A stretch of DNA of 64,000 nt from the IMG/VR virus record IMGVR_UViG_3300024502_000011, positions 60,015 through 124,014 of that record. The stretch is one strand, 5' to 3'. Position numbers and translations under genes: made by a program. The notes beneath the pieces were generated by a model. That model was not told the origin of the DNA. It ran no database searches and was given only the letters and a program-made list of their open reading frames with translations. Numbering within the stretch: position 1 is the stretch's first letter; each line of letters begins with the position of its first letter. Shown here piece after piece: positions 1 through 6,538 of this stretch. The stretch comes from a virus.

Positions 1-1100
1 ATTTAGTTTTCGAAAATGATTATGAAATAATTAATCTTTCACCAAAAACTACACTAGATGGTGGTTATAATAAAAATTCTATTTTGGAAACTTTAAAATT
101 TTTATCAAATAATGTTGAAGAATACACCGGACAAGGATTAATTTTAACTGATAACTTTCTTGTTAAGAAAAAAGGAACTGAGCTTACAGATAACAAATAT
201 TTACGCTGTAAGTTAAAAATCAAATTACCTAAAGGAACTATCTTTTTTGCTAAAAATAAAAAATTAAGAAAGTCAATGAGTTATGCAAAAGAAGAAATAT
301 TTAATTTCTTAATTAACAGATTTCCATCAAGTATTATTTCAAACAAAATTAAAAATACTTTAATTTCTTACGTTGAGGATGAAATGATAAATTTAGTTGA
401 GATACATATTTCAACTACCGGAAATATACAAAAAATTAAAAATGAAGAAAATAATATTAATAAACTTTTAAAAAAATCAGATTTAGTGGTGAATTTTAAG
501 ACAAATAAAGGTTATAAATTAACAAGTATGAATTTGAGTGAGGAAGCACCATCTTATAAATTAAATCAATTATTTAATATTTTATCAAAAGATTCATTGT
601 TAGATGAAATTGAAGTTTCTTTAAAACTAACTTCCAGTTCTTCTTTGAATAAGAGAATACACAATACAAATAAAAAACAATTATATAAAGATTTTGGTTA
701 TAGTAACAATTTATCTAAATCTTTTGATGAAATATTAAATGAAACTAGATCATTGTGGCTATCAAAATTGCAATATTTTTTATTTGGTATTTCTATAGAC
801 AACATAATATATAATTCATTAAAAATAAATATAGTTAAAAAAAATATTAATCTAGATAAAAATCAGAAAAATTATATTAAAGAATTTTCATTTAATAGTT
901 TTATAGATTATATGAAAAAACTAAATGACATCAATAAACTTTCTTACACAAAAAAAGAAAATTCTTATAACATAAATTATAATTCAAATTTACTTTATCA
1001 AATAAAATTTATCGGTAATGATGTTAAAATTGAAATAAGTTCTTTTCTGATAAAAGAACTAACTAATAATATGAAAAAAATTATTGATAGTCATAACTAA
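1..1100 (+). CDS. Unrecognised phage protein, 5' end cut by the window edge
   Basis: The frame is open from base 3 through to the TAA at 1098-1100, so the gene starts before the window; the first in-frame TTG (84) is not a convincing start. About 365 residues are visible. They are Lys/Asn/Ile-rich, with no transmembrane segment and no motif I recognise. The local composition is even more A+T-rich than the neighbours. It reads toward a small gene whose ATG follows the stop by one base, suggesting a shared transcript. I assign no function. Confidence 0.7.
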   Translation, partial: LVFENDYEIINLSPKTTLDGGYNKNSILETLKFLSNNVEEYTGQGLILTDNFLVKKKGTELTDNKYLRCKLKIKLPKGTIFFAKNKKLRKSMSYAKEEIFNFLINRFPSSIISNKIKNTLISYVEDEMINLVEIHISTTGNIQKIKNEENNINKLLKKSDLVVNFKTNKGYKLTSMNLSEEAPSYKLNQLFNILSKDSLLDEIEVSLKLTSSSSLNKRIHNTNKKQLYKDFGYSNNLSKSFDEILNETRSLWLSKLQYFLFGISIDNIIYNSLKINIVKKNINLDKNQKNYIKEFSFNSFIDYMKKLNDINKLSYTKKENSYNINYNSNLLYQIKFIGNDVKIEISSFLIKELTNNMKKIIDSHN

Positions 1101-1101
1101 T

Positions 1102-1308
1102 ATGACAATACAACTAAATCCACCCATTCCATTAATCACACCAAAAGGAAAAGGTTGGGCATATTTCCTAATTGATCGTTCCCAAGAACATGATTTGGAA
1201 TGGGTGGTTTTTATTGATAGTTCAGGTGAATGTTGGACTTTTAGAAATCAAGAAATTAGAATTCAAAACAACATCACAATGGGAAGAACTAATTTACATC
1301 AAAATTAA
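1102..1308 (+). CDS. Small conserved phage protein of unknown function
   Basis: A 68-residue protein. I chose ATG 1102 over an upstream TTG (1084) because the ATG lies one base after the stop of the preceding gene, a typical coupled arrangement. It is rich in Pro at the start (NPPIPLITPKGKGWA) and then has aromatic and acidic residues (LEWVVFIDSSGECWTF), giving the look of a small beta-rich domain. I have the impression that similar short proteins recur in marine T4-like phages, but no function is known to me. Its 3' end overlaps the convergent gene ending at 1289 by 20 bp. Confidence 0.7.
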   Translation: MTIQLNPPIPLITPKGKGWAYFLIDRSQEHDLEWVVFIDSSGECWTFRNQEIRIQNNITMGRTNLHQN

Positions 1309-1591
1309 TCTTTTTCATTTCTCTTAAAACTTCAATTTCATAATCTACAGTTTCAACCTCTACACTGAAGTATGAAATAAATACGCCAATTAAACAAATT
1401 ATATTAACAATTAAACATCCAATTAATAATGCAGAATTTTCTTTTAGAATAATTACCATTAAAATAGCTGTTGTTAAAGCTGACATTAAACAATGCTTAA
1501 AAAGCATTCCAATAAATTTGGTTAATGCTTTTGTTCTAATATCTTCTAAATCTTGTTCTGTTAACTTCTTAACATCATTCAAGTTCATCAT
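1289..1591 (-). CDS. Small membrane protein, two predicted transmembrane helices
   Basis: A 100-residue protein with a charged N-terminus and two hydrophobic segments at about residues 30-50 and 54-76 separated by a short KENS turn, followed by a charged C-terminal tail. This hairpin topology puts both ends on the same side of the inner membrane. It overlaps the 3' end of the SprT-like gene by 17 bp and so is probably translated from the same mRNA. ATG 1588 is an alternative start one codon downstream. The topology alone would permit a holin-like or anti-host role, but nothing else supports one. Confidence 0.65.
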   Translation of the reverse strand: MMNLNDVKKLTEQDLEDIRTKALTKFIGMLFKHCLMSALTTAILMVIILKENSALLIGCLIVNIICLIGVFISYFSVEVETVDYEIEVLREMKKINFDVN

Positions 1592-1979
1592 AATCTTTTA
1601 TCTCCAATCCATATTCTAAAAATACATCATTCCATCTTTCAAAACTTTCTGAGTGACTCATTTTACCTATTGTCATATACTGATAGGCATGAATCATTTC
1701 ATGAGCTAAAATACTGATGAAAAAACAAAAACTGGGAAATGATTTGGACAATTCCAAATTTAATATTTTTTCTTTCTTACATTCACCTTTACACAATCCC
1801 CAATGATACTTATCTGACTTAATGTTTATTTTATTAAATTCAGGTAAAGTATCATTGAAGAATAATGTGTTCAGTTTTTTAAACCACTTTTTTATTTTTC
1901 TTTCTGTTGGGTGGTACAACCTTGGTTTCGACTTCAACTGCTTTTTCAGTTGGTATTTGTACAGATTCTTCCTTTCCAT
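1575..1979 (-). CDS. SprT-like zinc metalloprotease-type protein
   Basis: 134 residues. The HExxH zinc motif is HEMIH at residues 93-97, followed by a third candidate ligand, His109, in SHSESF, as in the SprT/Spartan family (H-x-x-x-F-x-x-W). An upstream region with ERKIKKWFKKLN and a WGxC-like segment matches the family N-terminus. Spartan relatives cleave DNA-protein crosslinks; a DNA-associated role in a phage replication cluster is therefore reasonable but inferred. The start at 1979 is supported by an AAAGGA Shine-Dalgarno five bases upstream, which makes the 101-bp overlap with the preceding gene real. Confidence 0.75.
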   Translation of the reverse strand: MERKNLYKYQLKKQLKSKPRLYHPTERKIKKWFKKLNTLFFNDTLPEFNKINIKSDKYHWGLCKGECKKEKILNLELSKSFPSFCFFISILAHEMIHAYQYMTIGKMSHSESFERWNDVFLEYGLEIKDYDELE

Positions 1980-2409
1980 TTTGTTCCTTTAATGGCACAG
2001 GAAGCATTAGTTCAGGAAAAACAGAATTTAAAAATACATTATCAACATCTTTCAAAGAAAATTTCTTAGTCAAAACACTTTCCAAAAGCTTTGCTTCCGA
2101 TGGGCTAATTGACTCTAGAATTTGTGCTAGAATCATTTTCTTTCTGTTGATATTAACGTTTCTATAAATTCTTGTGAAAATATATAAACGTCTATATTCT
2201 TTTTGAAGAGAACCATAACTTAAACCAATAGGACTAGAATCTGGTTTGTATGTTGGAATTTCTGTATCAAACTGAATTCTATTATCTAAACCATAACGTA
2301 AAATGGTTAATAGGGCAGGAGTTTTATTTTGGAGTAGAATTTTCTTTTTATCATCTAATGATGCAGCCTTATTAACTGCATCAAATACTTCTGATAACAT
2401 CAATGTCAT
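1879..2409 (-). CDS. DUF6433-type phage protein
   Basis: 176 residues with AAGGA ahead of the ATG. The N-terminal part (SEVFDAVNKAASLDDKKKILLQ followed by a TPALLTILRYGLD segment) and the proline-rich region near residues 50-65 look like the DUF6433 family, which I associate with marine T4-like phages; the assignment is from memory of the family pattern. The C-terminal 30 residues are Lys/Glu/Val-rich and low in complexity, and their coding sequence is shared with the start of the SprT-like gene. No activity is known. Confidence 0.6.
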   Translation of the reverse strand: MTLMLSEVFDAVNKAASLDDKKKILLQNKTPALLTILRYGLDNRIQFDTEIPTYKPDSSPIGLSYGSLQKEYRRLYIFTRIYRNVNINRKKMILAQILESISPSEAKLLESVLTKKFSLKDVDNVFLNSVFPELMLPVPLKEQNGKEESVQIPTEKAVEVETKVVPPNRKKNKKVV

Positions 2410-2456
2410 AATTATCCTTGAGGTGGGAATTAAGTGAATTTAATCACTATTTATTT

Positions 2457-3314
2457 TTAAAAATCCTGAATGTTTTCCATTAGATTTTTTAACTTAGCAC
2501 TAACAAAGTAATTAAACATTTTATTCTTATCTTTCACAAATTCTCTGTTATAGCTTTCTAAAACATTTTTCTTGATTAAATCTGGAATGTAATCAAAATC
2601 AATTAACTTGCGGTTTCTAATGAAACCAGCAATCATCTTTTCATCACAATAATCTTCAGGCTTTTGTTTTAGCCAAGCCTGAAGTTTGTTTGATGAAATT
2701 GGTTTTTGTCGTTTTGATGTAACAAATGTGTCATCATCTGACAGGAAGTTAGGAATACCATCACCAGAATCTCCACGAATAATATGTTCATAAAGAAATT
2801 CTTCTGGATCATCAATATTGATTAGTTTTTTTGCGATTGGATTTAATTGCTTTACATTCTTATATTTCTGCAATTGACTTAAATCTTTATCAGCAGAGAC
2901 AATTAAAATCTTTTCATTCTCATGAAGTTGCTTTACAAGAACTGCAATTACATCATCTGCTTCGGCACCATAAACATCAATCACCTTATAAGGCATGAAC
3001 TCCATGATTTCTGCCTTAATTTTGTTTAAAGAAACAAAGAAACTTTCCCAATCCAGTCCGGAGTTATCTCTATCCTTTTTTCTGTTTGCCTTGTAATGTG
3101 GATAAAATTCCTTGCGCCAATAAACTTTGTTGTCACAACAAATAACTAGCTCACCATATTCTGCTTTGTTGTACTGAACAATGCCTCTAATGGTATTTAA
3201 AATCATATGACGCAACAAGTCCTCCTCTACCTTAATAGTAGAAGAAGACTTGTTGATATTCAAATTCTGAAATAAATTTGAAATTGCCACCTGATTGAAA
3301 TCTAATAAAATCAT
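2457..3314 (-). CDS. rnh: RNase H / 5'-3' flap exonuclease (T4 Rnh family)
   Basis: 285 residues (T4 RNase H has 305). It is a FEN-1/PIN-domain nuclease that removes RNA primers and flaps from Okazaki fragments. Acidic metal-binding residues are in place: Asp5, Asp61, GAEADD at 116-121, SADKD at 140-144 and GDSGDGIPN at 181-189 (helix-hairpin-helix start). The basic bridge motif YKANRKK is at 74-80. An AGGAAG Shine-Dalgarno precedes the ATG, and the gene overlaps the upstream gene by 4 bp. It is part of a minus-strand early operon read from the promoter at 4994-5022. Confidence 0.92.
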   Translation of the reverse strand: MILLDFNQVAISNLFQNLNINKSSSTIKVEEDLLRHMILNTIRGIVQYNKAEYGELVICCDNKVYWRKEFYPHYKANRKKDRDNSGLDWESFFVSLNKIKAEIMEFMPYKVIDVYGAEADDVIAVLVKQLHENEKILIVSADKDLSQLQKYKNVKQLNPIAKKLINIDDPEEFLYEHIIRGDSGDGIPNFLSDDDTFVTSKRQKPISSNKLQAWLKQKPEDYCDEKMIAGFIRNRKLIDFDYIPDLIKKNVLESYNREFVKDKNKMFNYFVSAKLKNLMENIQDF

Positions 3315-3616
3315 TCTGTTCTTCCTAAATTACGAAGTGCATAACTTTCCAGGTCTTTAATATGACGTTTAATTGTTTTGTCTGGATCTTTTGGAGCTTT
3401 TTCTAAGTCTAGTCTTGTATAGACTTTAGTTTCATCAAACTTAGAAATATCATAAATACTTTCTACTTTGTAGCCTTCTCTTAGTTCATTTGTAGAAATA
3501 ATTTCTGTAATGACACCAAGACATAGTTGTTCTGTTAATGGTTTTGACCAATCAAAACGATAAACAGCATCATCAATTTCTAAACGCTCAACACCAAGTT
3601 CTTCACTAGTAAACAT
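3311..3616 (-). CDS. Unknown 101-residue early protein
   Basis: The gene is preceded by GAGGA at good spacing and followed by rnh with an ATGA-type overlap. The protein is acidic in its first half and has a Lys/Arg-rich stretch near residues 75-92, with no transmembrane segment. The position directly ahead of rnh suggests a replication-associated accessory protein, but no family is recognised. Confidence 0.65.
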   Translation of the reverse strand: MFTSEELGVERLEIDDAVYRFDWSKPLTEQLCLGVITEIISTNELREGYKVESIYDISKFDETKVYTRLDLEKAPKDPDKTIKRHIKDLESYALRNLGRTE

Positions 3617-3856
3617 TTAATCCTCGAAATCATAATCTCTGGCATAATCGCCGTAGTAAACATAGTTTGTATATCCATCTGGATCTGACTGTCGTTCGAT
3701 ATCTAAAGCCTCAGATAGTGTATACCATGTCTTTTCATCAATGTTCCCATCTTGCTTGTAAATTGGGATCTTGCAAATTTCGCCGTTCTTACGATGTGGG
3801 TTAATTTCCCATCCATTCATAATAAGAAATTCTTGTTCCTTAGTTAAGTGACTCAT
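3617..3856 (-). CDS. Unknown 79-residue acidic early protein
   Basis: A small soluble protein with GWEINPHRKNGEICKIPI near the N-terminus and an aspartate/tyrosine-rich tail (YYGDYARDYDFED). It ends immediately before the start of the next gene (no gap), which supports operon expression. I see no recognised domain; the acidic, aromatic tail could bind a basic partner, but that is speculation. Confidence 0.65.
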   Translation of the reverse strand: MSHLTKEQEFLIMNGWEINPHRKNGEICKIPIYKQDGNIDEKTWYTLSEALDIERQSDPDGYTNYVYYGDYARDYDFED

Positions 3857-3859
3857 ACT

Positions 3860-4987
3860 TTAAAATGCCTTTAAAAGAATGCAGTGTTCGTTTATCCTTC
3901 CGGTTGTTTTAATTGGTTTGGTTTTTAGACCTTCAAAAGTCTTTCTGAATACAATCTTACCACCATTGAGGATTGTTGTCAATACCTCTTCTGGTTTTCT
4001 GAGACGTTTTCCCACAGAAAGATTTTCATCAAAATTTAAAAGAGTTGTGCCTTTGATTTCAAAAGATTTATCTTTCTCAGCAACATAATTAAATAAAATT
4101 TTGTACTGAGTGTTGTAAACCCATAGATTTGTTGCACCAATAATTTTTTCAGGATTAATACTTTTTAGATTTAATTCCTGGAAATTATCCATATATTTTA
4201 GTTTTTTAATTTGCTTTGCAGCGGATTTTGGTTTCTTTGTTCGTGTTCTTTTAACAGGAACTTCTTCAACCTGTTCAGTTACAGCTAGACTTTCAAGAAA
4301 TGAAATTAACTCTAACTTCTTTTTGTATGGAATATGGCTATATGCCTCAATACAATCAGGCTCAGTTGATGTTAATTCATCTTTTACCTGATTCCATCTC
4401 TCTATAATATGTAGGTGAACTTTTTTTGGTACGTTATTTTTTGCTACCCAATCATTATAATTAAAATTAAACTTGTATGATTTATCTATAATGAAAGAAT
4501 GAACTTTTTCTTCAAACTCACTAATTAAATTAGAAGTGTGTTCATGTTCTTTTTCAATTTTATAAAGCTGCTTAATTTTGTTCTGCTTTACTTTTTCTTC
4601 ATGGATTAAAGAATGTTCTTCAATTAAATCTTTAATATGAATATTAATCTTTGATAAAGAAGATTTCTGAATAGGACCATTGTTCATGAAAATTCTTAAT
4701 GTTGGTCCATAAGGAATAAATCTCTTTTCATTAACTGATTCTAGAATATCAGTATCATCCTGTGTGAAACCAGGATTATTCTTACAGTATTCCAAAACCC
4801 ATTTCTTATGTTGCATAGGTGTAGCATTATAGCTATACCAATTATATGCAGAGCCAAGAATTGATAGTCTTGCTTTATTATGAAGTACAGTTACATCAAT
4901 GTCATTCCACTTTGGTTCCTTTGTACCAAAAGGATTGATGATGTCCTGTACACGTTCTCGTTTTTCTAGGATGTCTTCTTCAACCAT
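3860..4987 (-). CDS. Conserved T4-like phage protein of unknown function, leaderless
   Basis: 375 residues, first gene of the minus-strand early operon. The N-terminal half is mostly helical with charged stretches (about residues 120-170), followed by a basic linker (KRTRTKKPKSAAKQIKK, about 246-262) and a compact C-terminal domain beginning MDNFQELNLKSINPEKIIGA. The C-terminal part resembles a protein I associate with marine T4-like phages, but no function is established. The ATG lies exactly six bases after a perfect -10 box, so the mRNA is predicted to begin at the start codon, with no room for a Shine-Dalgarno. Confidence 0.75.
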   Translation of the reverse strand: MVEEDILEKRERVQDIINPFGTKEPKWNDIDVTVLHNKARLSILGSAYNWYSYNATPMQHKKWVLEYCKNNPGFTQDDTDILESVNEKRFIPYGPTLRIFMNNGPIQKSSLSKINIHIKDLIEEHSLIHEEKVKQNKIKQLYKIEKEHEHTSNLISEFEEKVHSFIIDKSYKFNFNYNDWVAKNNVPKKVHLHIIERWNQVKDELTSTEPDCIEAYSHIPYKKKLELISFLESLAVTEQVEEVPVKRTRTKKPKSAAKQIKKLKYMDNFQELNLKSINPEKIIGATNLWVYNTQYKILFNYVAEKDKSFEIKGTTLLNFDENLSVGKRLRKPEEVLTTILNGGKIVFRKTFEGLKTKPIKTTGRINEHCILLKAF

Positions 4988-4993
4988 AAGCTC

Positions 4994-5022
4994 ATTATAG
5001 CAAAGACTATTTAGGTTGTCAA
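4994..5022 (-). promoter_or_regulatory. Consensus sigma70-type promoter of the minus-strand early operon
   Basis: Reading the minus strand: TTGACA (5022-5017), 17-bp spacer, TGC then TATAAT (4999-4994). This is a perfect consensus with an extended -10. The six bases GAGCTT separate the -10 from the ATG at 4987. Confidence 0.85.
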
Positions 5023-5055
5023 GAAAAATATTTTTAAACTTTTTTGACTAAACAC

Positions 5056-5084
5056 TTGACAACTTACATTTTCTGTGCTATAAT
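5056..5084 (+). promoter_or_regulatory. Consensus sigma70-type promoter, plus strand (upstream of two)
   Basis: TTGACA (5056-5061), 17-bp spacer, TATAAT (5079-5084) preceded by TGC (extended -10). It is divergent from the promoter at 4994-5022 and lies about 100 bp upstream of a second plus-strand promoter. The transcript would run through the second promoter into the HTH gene with a leader of about 150 nt. Confidence 0.85.
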
Positions 5085-5157
5085 AAGAGTGTCGTTGACA
5101 GAGATAATATATTTAATATTAGTAGCAAAAAAATATATAAAAAATATAAAAAAGTTC

Positions 5158-5186
5158 TTGACAAACTCGTATTCTGATGCTATACT
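5158..5186 (+). promoter_or_regulatory. Sigma70-type promoter directly ahead of the HTH gene
   Basis: TTGACA (5158-5163), 17-bp spacer, TATACT (5181-5186) preceded by TGC. The predicted start near 5193 gives a leader of about 50 nt before the ATG at 5243. With 5056-5084 it forms a tandem pair about 100 bp apart. Confidence 0.85.
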
Positions 5187-5242
5187 GGTATCATAGTGGT
5201 TGAACACCACAATTAAACTTATAACAAAGGAAAAACAAAAAA

Positions 5243-5476
5243 ATGAATACAACTGCAACAACTACAACTCCCTTCCGTAAGGGTTCACAGAACTCACGTC
5301 TTCTAAACGCTCTAACAAGAGGTCAGAAGATTTCTGCTTCTCAGGCACGTTCACGTTTTGGTATTACCAACGTTTCTGCCCGTGTTCGTGAGATGCGTAG
5401 TAAGGGTGTTAACATTGTTACAAATTACAAGACCTATAATGATGGTACTCGTAAGGCATTTTATACTCTAGGCTAA
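5243..5476 (+). CDS. Small helix-turn-helix protein, probably highly expressed
   Basis: 77 residues. After a Thr-rich N-terminus comes a winged-helix-like pattern: SRLLNALTRGQKISASQA, then RFGITNVSARVREMRSKG as recognition helix, then a beta-wing (VNIVTNYKTYNDGTRKAFY). It is probably a DNA-binding protein, perhaps a regulator or architectural factor; the target is unknown. It has two strong promoters, an AAAGG Shine-Dalgarno and its own intrinsic terminator, so it is a monocistronic unit. Codon use is richer in C- and G-ending codons than in neighbouring genes, consistent with high expression. Confidence 0.75.
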   Translation: MNTTATTTTPFRKGSQNSRLLNALTRGQKISASQARSRFGITNVSARVREMRSKGVNIVTNYKTYNDGTRKAFYTLG

Positions 5477-5482
5477 ATAACA

Positions 5483-5508
5483 GGGGGGTGTAAAAGCCCC
5501 CCTTTTTT
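5483..5508 (+). terminator. Intrinsic terminator after the HTH gene
   Basis: GGGGGG (5483-5488), 8-nt loop, CCCCCC (5497-5502), followed directly by TTTTTT (5503-5508). It is a strong Rho-independent terminator placed seven bases after the stop codon. Confidence 0.9.
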
Positions 5509-5510
5509 AT

Positions 5511-5996
5511 ATGATAGAAACAATTGAATGGGATAATTATTTTTTAAATTTATTACCCCATATTTCAAAAAAATCAAAAGACACAACGAAAACCTCTGCT
5601 ATCATTGTAGGTCCAGATCACGCAATAAGATCAACTGGATATAATGGTATGCCAAGAGGTTTTAATGATTTAGATTTAAATAAATGGGAAAAACCAGAGA
5701 AATATTATTGGGTGGAACATGCTGAAAGAAATGCGATCTATAATGCATCAAGAATGGGTACTAGTACTTATGGCTGTACTATGTATGCTTCTCATTTCCC
5801 GTGTGTGGACTGTGCTAGAGGAATTGTACAGTCTGGTATTTTAAGAGTTGTTTTAATGAAGGAAAATCTTCATCATTTTAGACATCAGACTTCAAAATAT
5901 TTTGAACATGAAAATAAAACTATTGAAATTTTCAATTCATGTGGTGTGATGTTTGATATTTTACCTTTAAATGTTGACAATGAATGGGCAGTATAG
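5511..5996 (+). CDS. dCMP deaminase (cytidine/deoxycytidylate deaminase family)
   Basis: 161 residues. Zinc-binding and catalytic motifs are present: HAE at 70-72 (His ligand and catalytic Glu) and PCVDC at 97-101 (two Cys ligands). YNGMPRGFND near 44-53 matches dCMP deaminases that convert dCMP to dUMP for dTMP synthesis. The ATG is only two bases after the terminator T-tract, so there is no room for a normal ribosome-binding site. The start is nevertheless needed because conserved residues begin at once. Expression probably depends on read-through or a processed RNA. Confidence 0.9.
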   Translation: MIETIEWDNYFLNLLPHISKKSKDTTKTSAIIVGPDHAIRSTGYNGMPRGFNDLDLNKWEKPEKYYWVEHAERNAIYNASRMGTSTYGCTMYASHFPCVDCARGIVQSGILRVVLMKENLHHFRHQTSKYFEHENKTIEIFNSCGVMFDILPLNVDNEWAV

Positions 5997-6002
5997 TATA
6001 CT
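5974..6002 (+). promoter_or_regulatory. Sigma70-type promoter inside the end of the deaminase gene
   Basis: TTGACA (5974-5979), 17-bp spacer, TATACT (5997-6002). Six bases (TGGATT) follow before ATG 6009, so the predicted +1 is the A of the start codon. Confidence 0.75.
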
Positions 6003-6008
6003 TGGATT

Positions 6009-6227
6009 ATGGAAATGACAACTGGAATTATTCTATCACTAACTATTGTACATCTTCTTTTTGTTTTTGTGACTGGTTATTCAACATTTTTTTGGCTTTC
6101 AAAGCTAATGTTGGTACTGGAAGCATTTCAAAAGGGAATTTTTAATTCAATCCCATTTTGGATTGAGACATCAAAGAAAAAGTATAAGGAAGAAATTAAG
6201 GAACTTAAAGGAACTATTCGTGTATGA
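6009..6227 (+). CDS. Small single-span membrane protein, predicted leaderless
   Basis: 72 residues: a hydrophobic segment at about 5-25 (IILSLTIVHLLFVFVTGY), a second moderately hydrophobic amphipathic stretch to about 50, and a very basic C-terminus (KKKYKEEIKELK). It is probably an inner-membrane protein with a cytoplasmic tail. No Shine-Dalgarno is present; the ATG coincides with the predicted transcription start of the promoter at 5974-6002. ATGA overlap couples it to the next gene. Function unknown. Confidence 0.65.
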   Translation: MEMTTGIILSLTIVHLLFVFVTGYSTFFWLSKLMLVLEAFQKGIFNSIPFWIETSKKKYKEEIKELKGTIRV

Positions 6228-6538
6228 AATATGAAGAAAAAGAAATTCTAGCAGAAGTTGAAGGTTATATTGAAAGTACATATAATGAACATTATGTTCG
6301 TGGAAATGATATTCAAGTAAATGATTTAATCATGGCTATTGGACATGGTGAAGGTTCATACATTTCAAATGCTATTGAATATCTCGCACGTTATGGAAAG
6401 AAAGATGGAAAGAATGTAAAAGATCTTTACAAGGCTATCCATAATATTATTTTATTGATTCATTTAAATCATGGTGAAAAAAATGTTGAATCTACAAAAA
6501 TTCCTAATCGAAAACAACGGAAATCTAGTTCTTCTTAA
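6224..6538 (+). CDS. DUF3310-like (SaV-type) nucleotide-metabolism-associated protein
   Basis: 104 residues. The core GEGSYISNAIEYLARYGKK followed by KNVKDLYKAIHNIILL has the layout of the DUF3310/SaV-like family (conserved N-x-x-x-Y-x-x-R-x-x-x-K-x-G, then D-L-x-K-A). These short helical proteins are common in phages and often sit near nucleotide-metabolism genes, as here next to dCMP deaminase. The start overlaps the previous stop as ATGA. The C-terminal tail is basic and Ser-rich, and its coding region overlaps the RNA ligase start. Confidence 0.6.
   Translation: MKYEEKEILAEVEGYIESTYNEHYVRGNDIQVNDLIMAIGHGEGSYISNAIEYLARYGKKDGKNVKDLYKAIHNIILLIHLNHGEKNVESTKIPNRKQRKSSSS

Noticed and set aside
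2448-2455. AATAAATA upstream of the DUF6433 gene as a late promoter
   Set aside because: One-base variant in an A+T-rich gap of an early operon; not supported by gene class.
5064-5261. Minus-strand frame of 65 residues, hydrophobic
   Set aside because: It covers the divergent promoter region and poly-A/T spacer and has no ribosome-binding site; its hydrophobic look comes from A+T-rich sequence.
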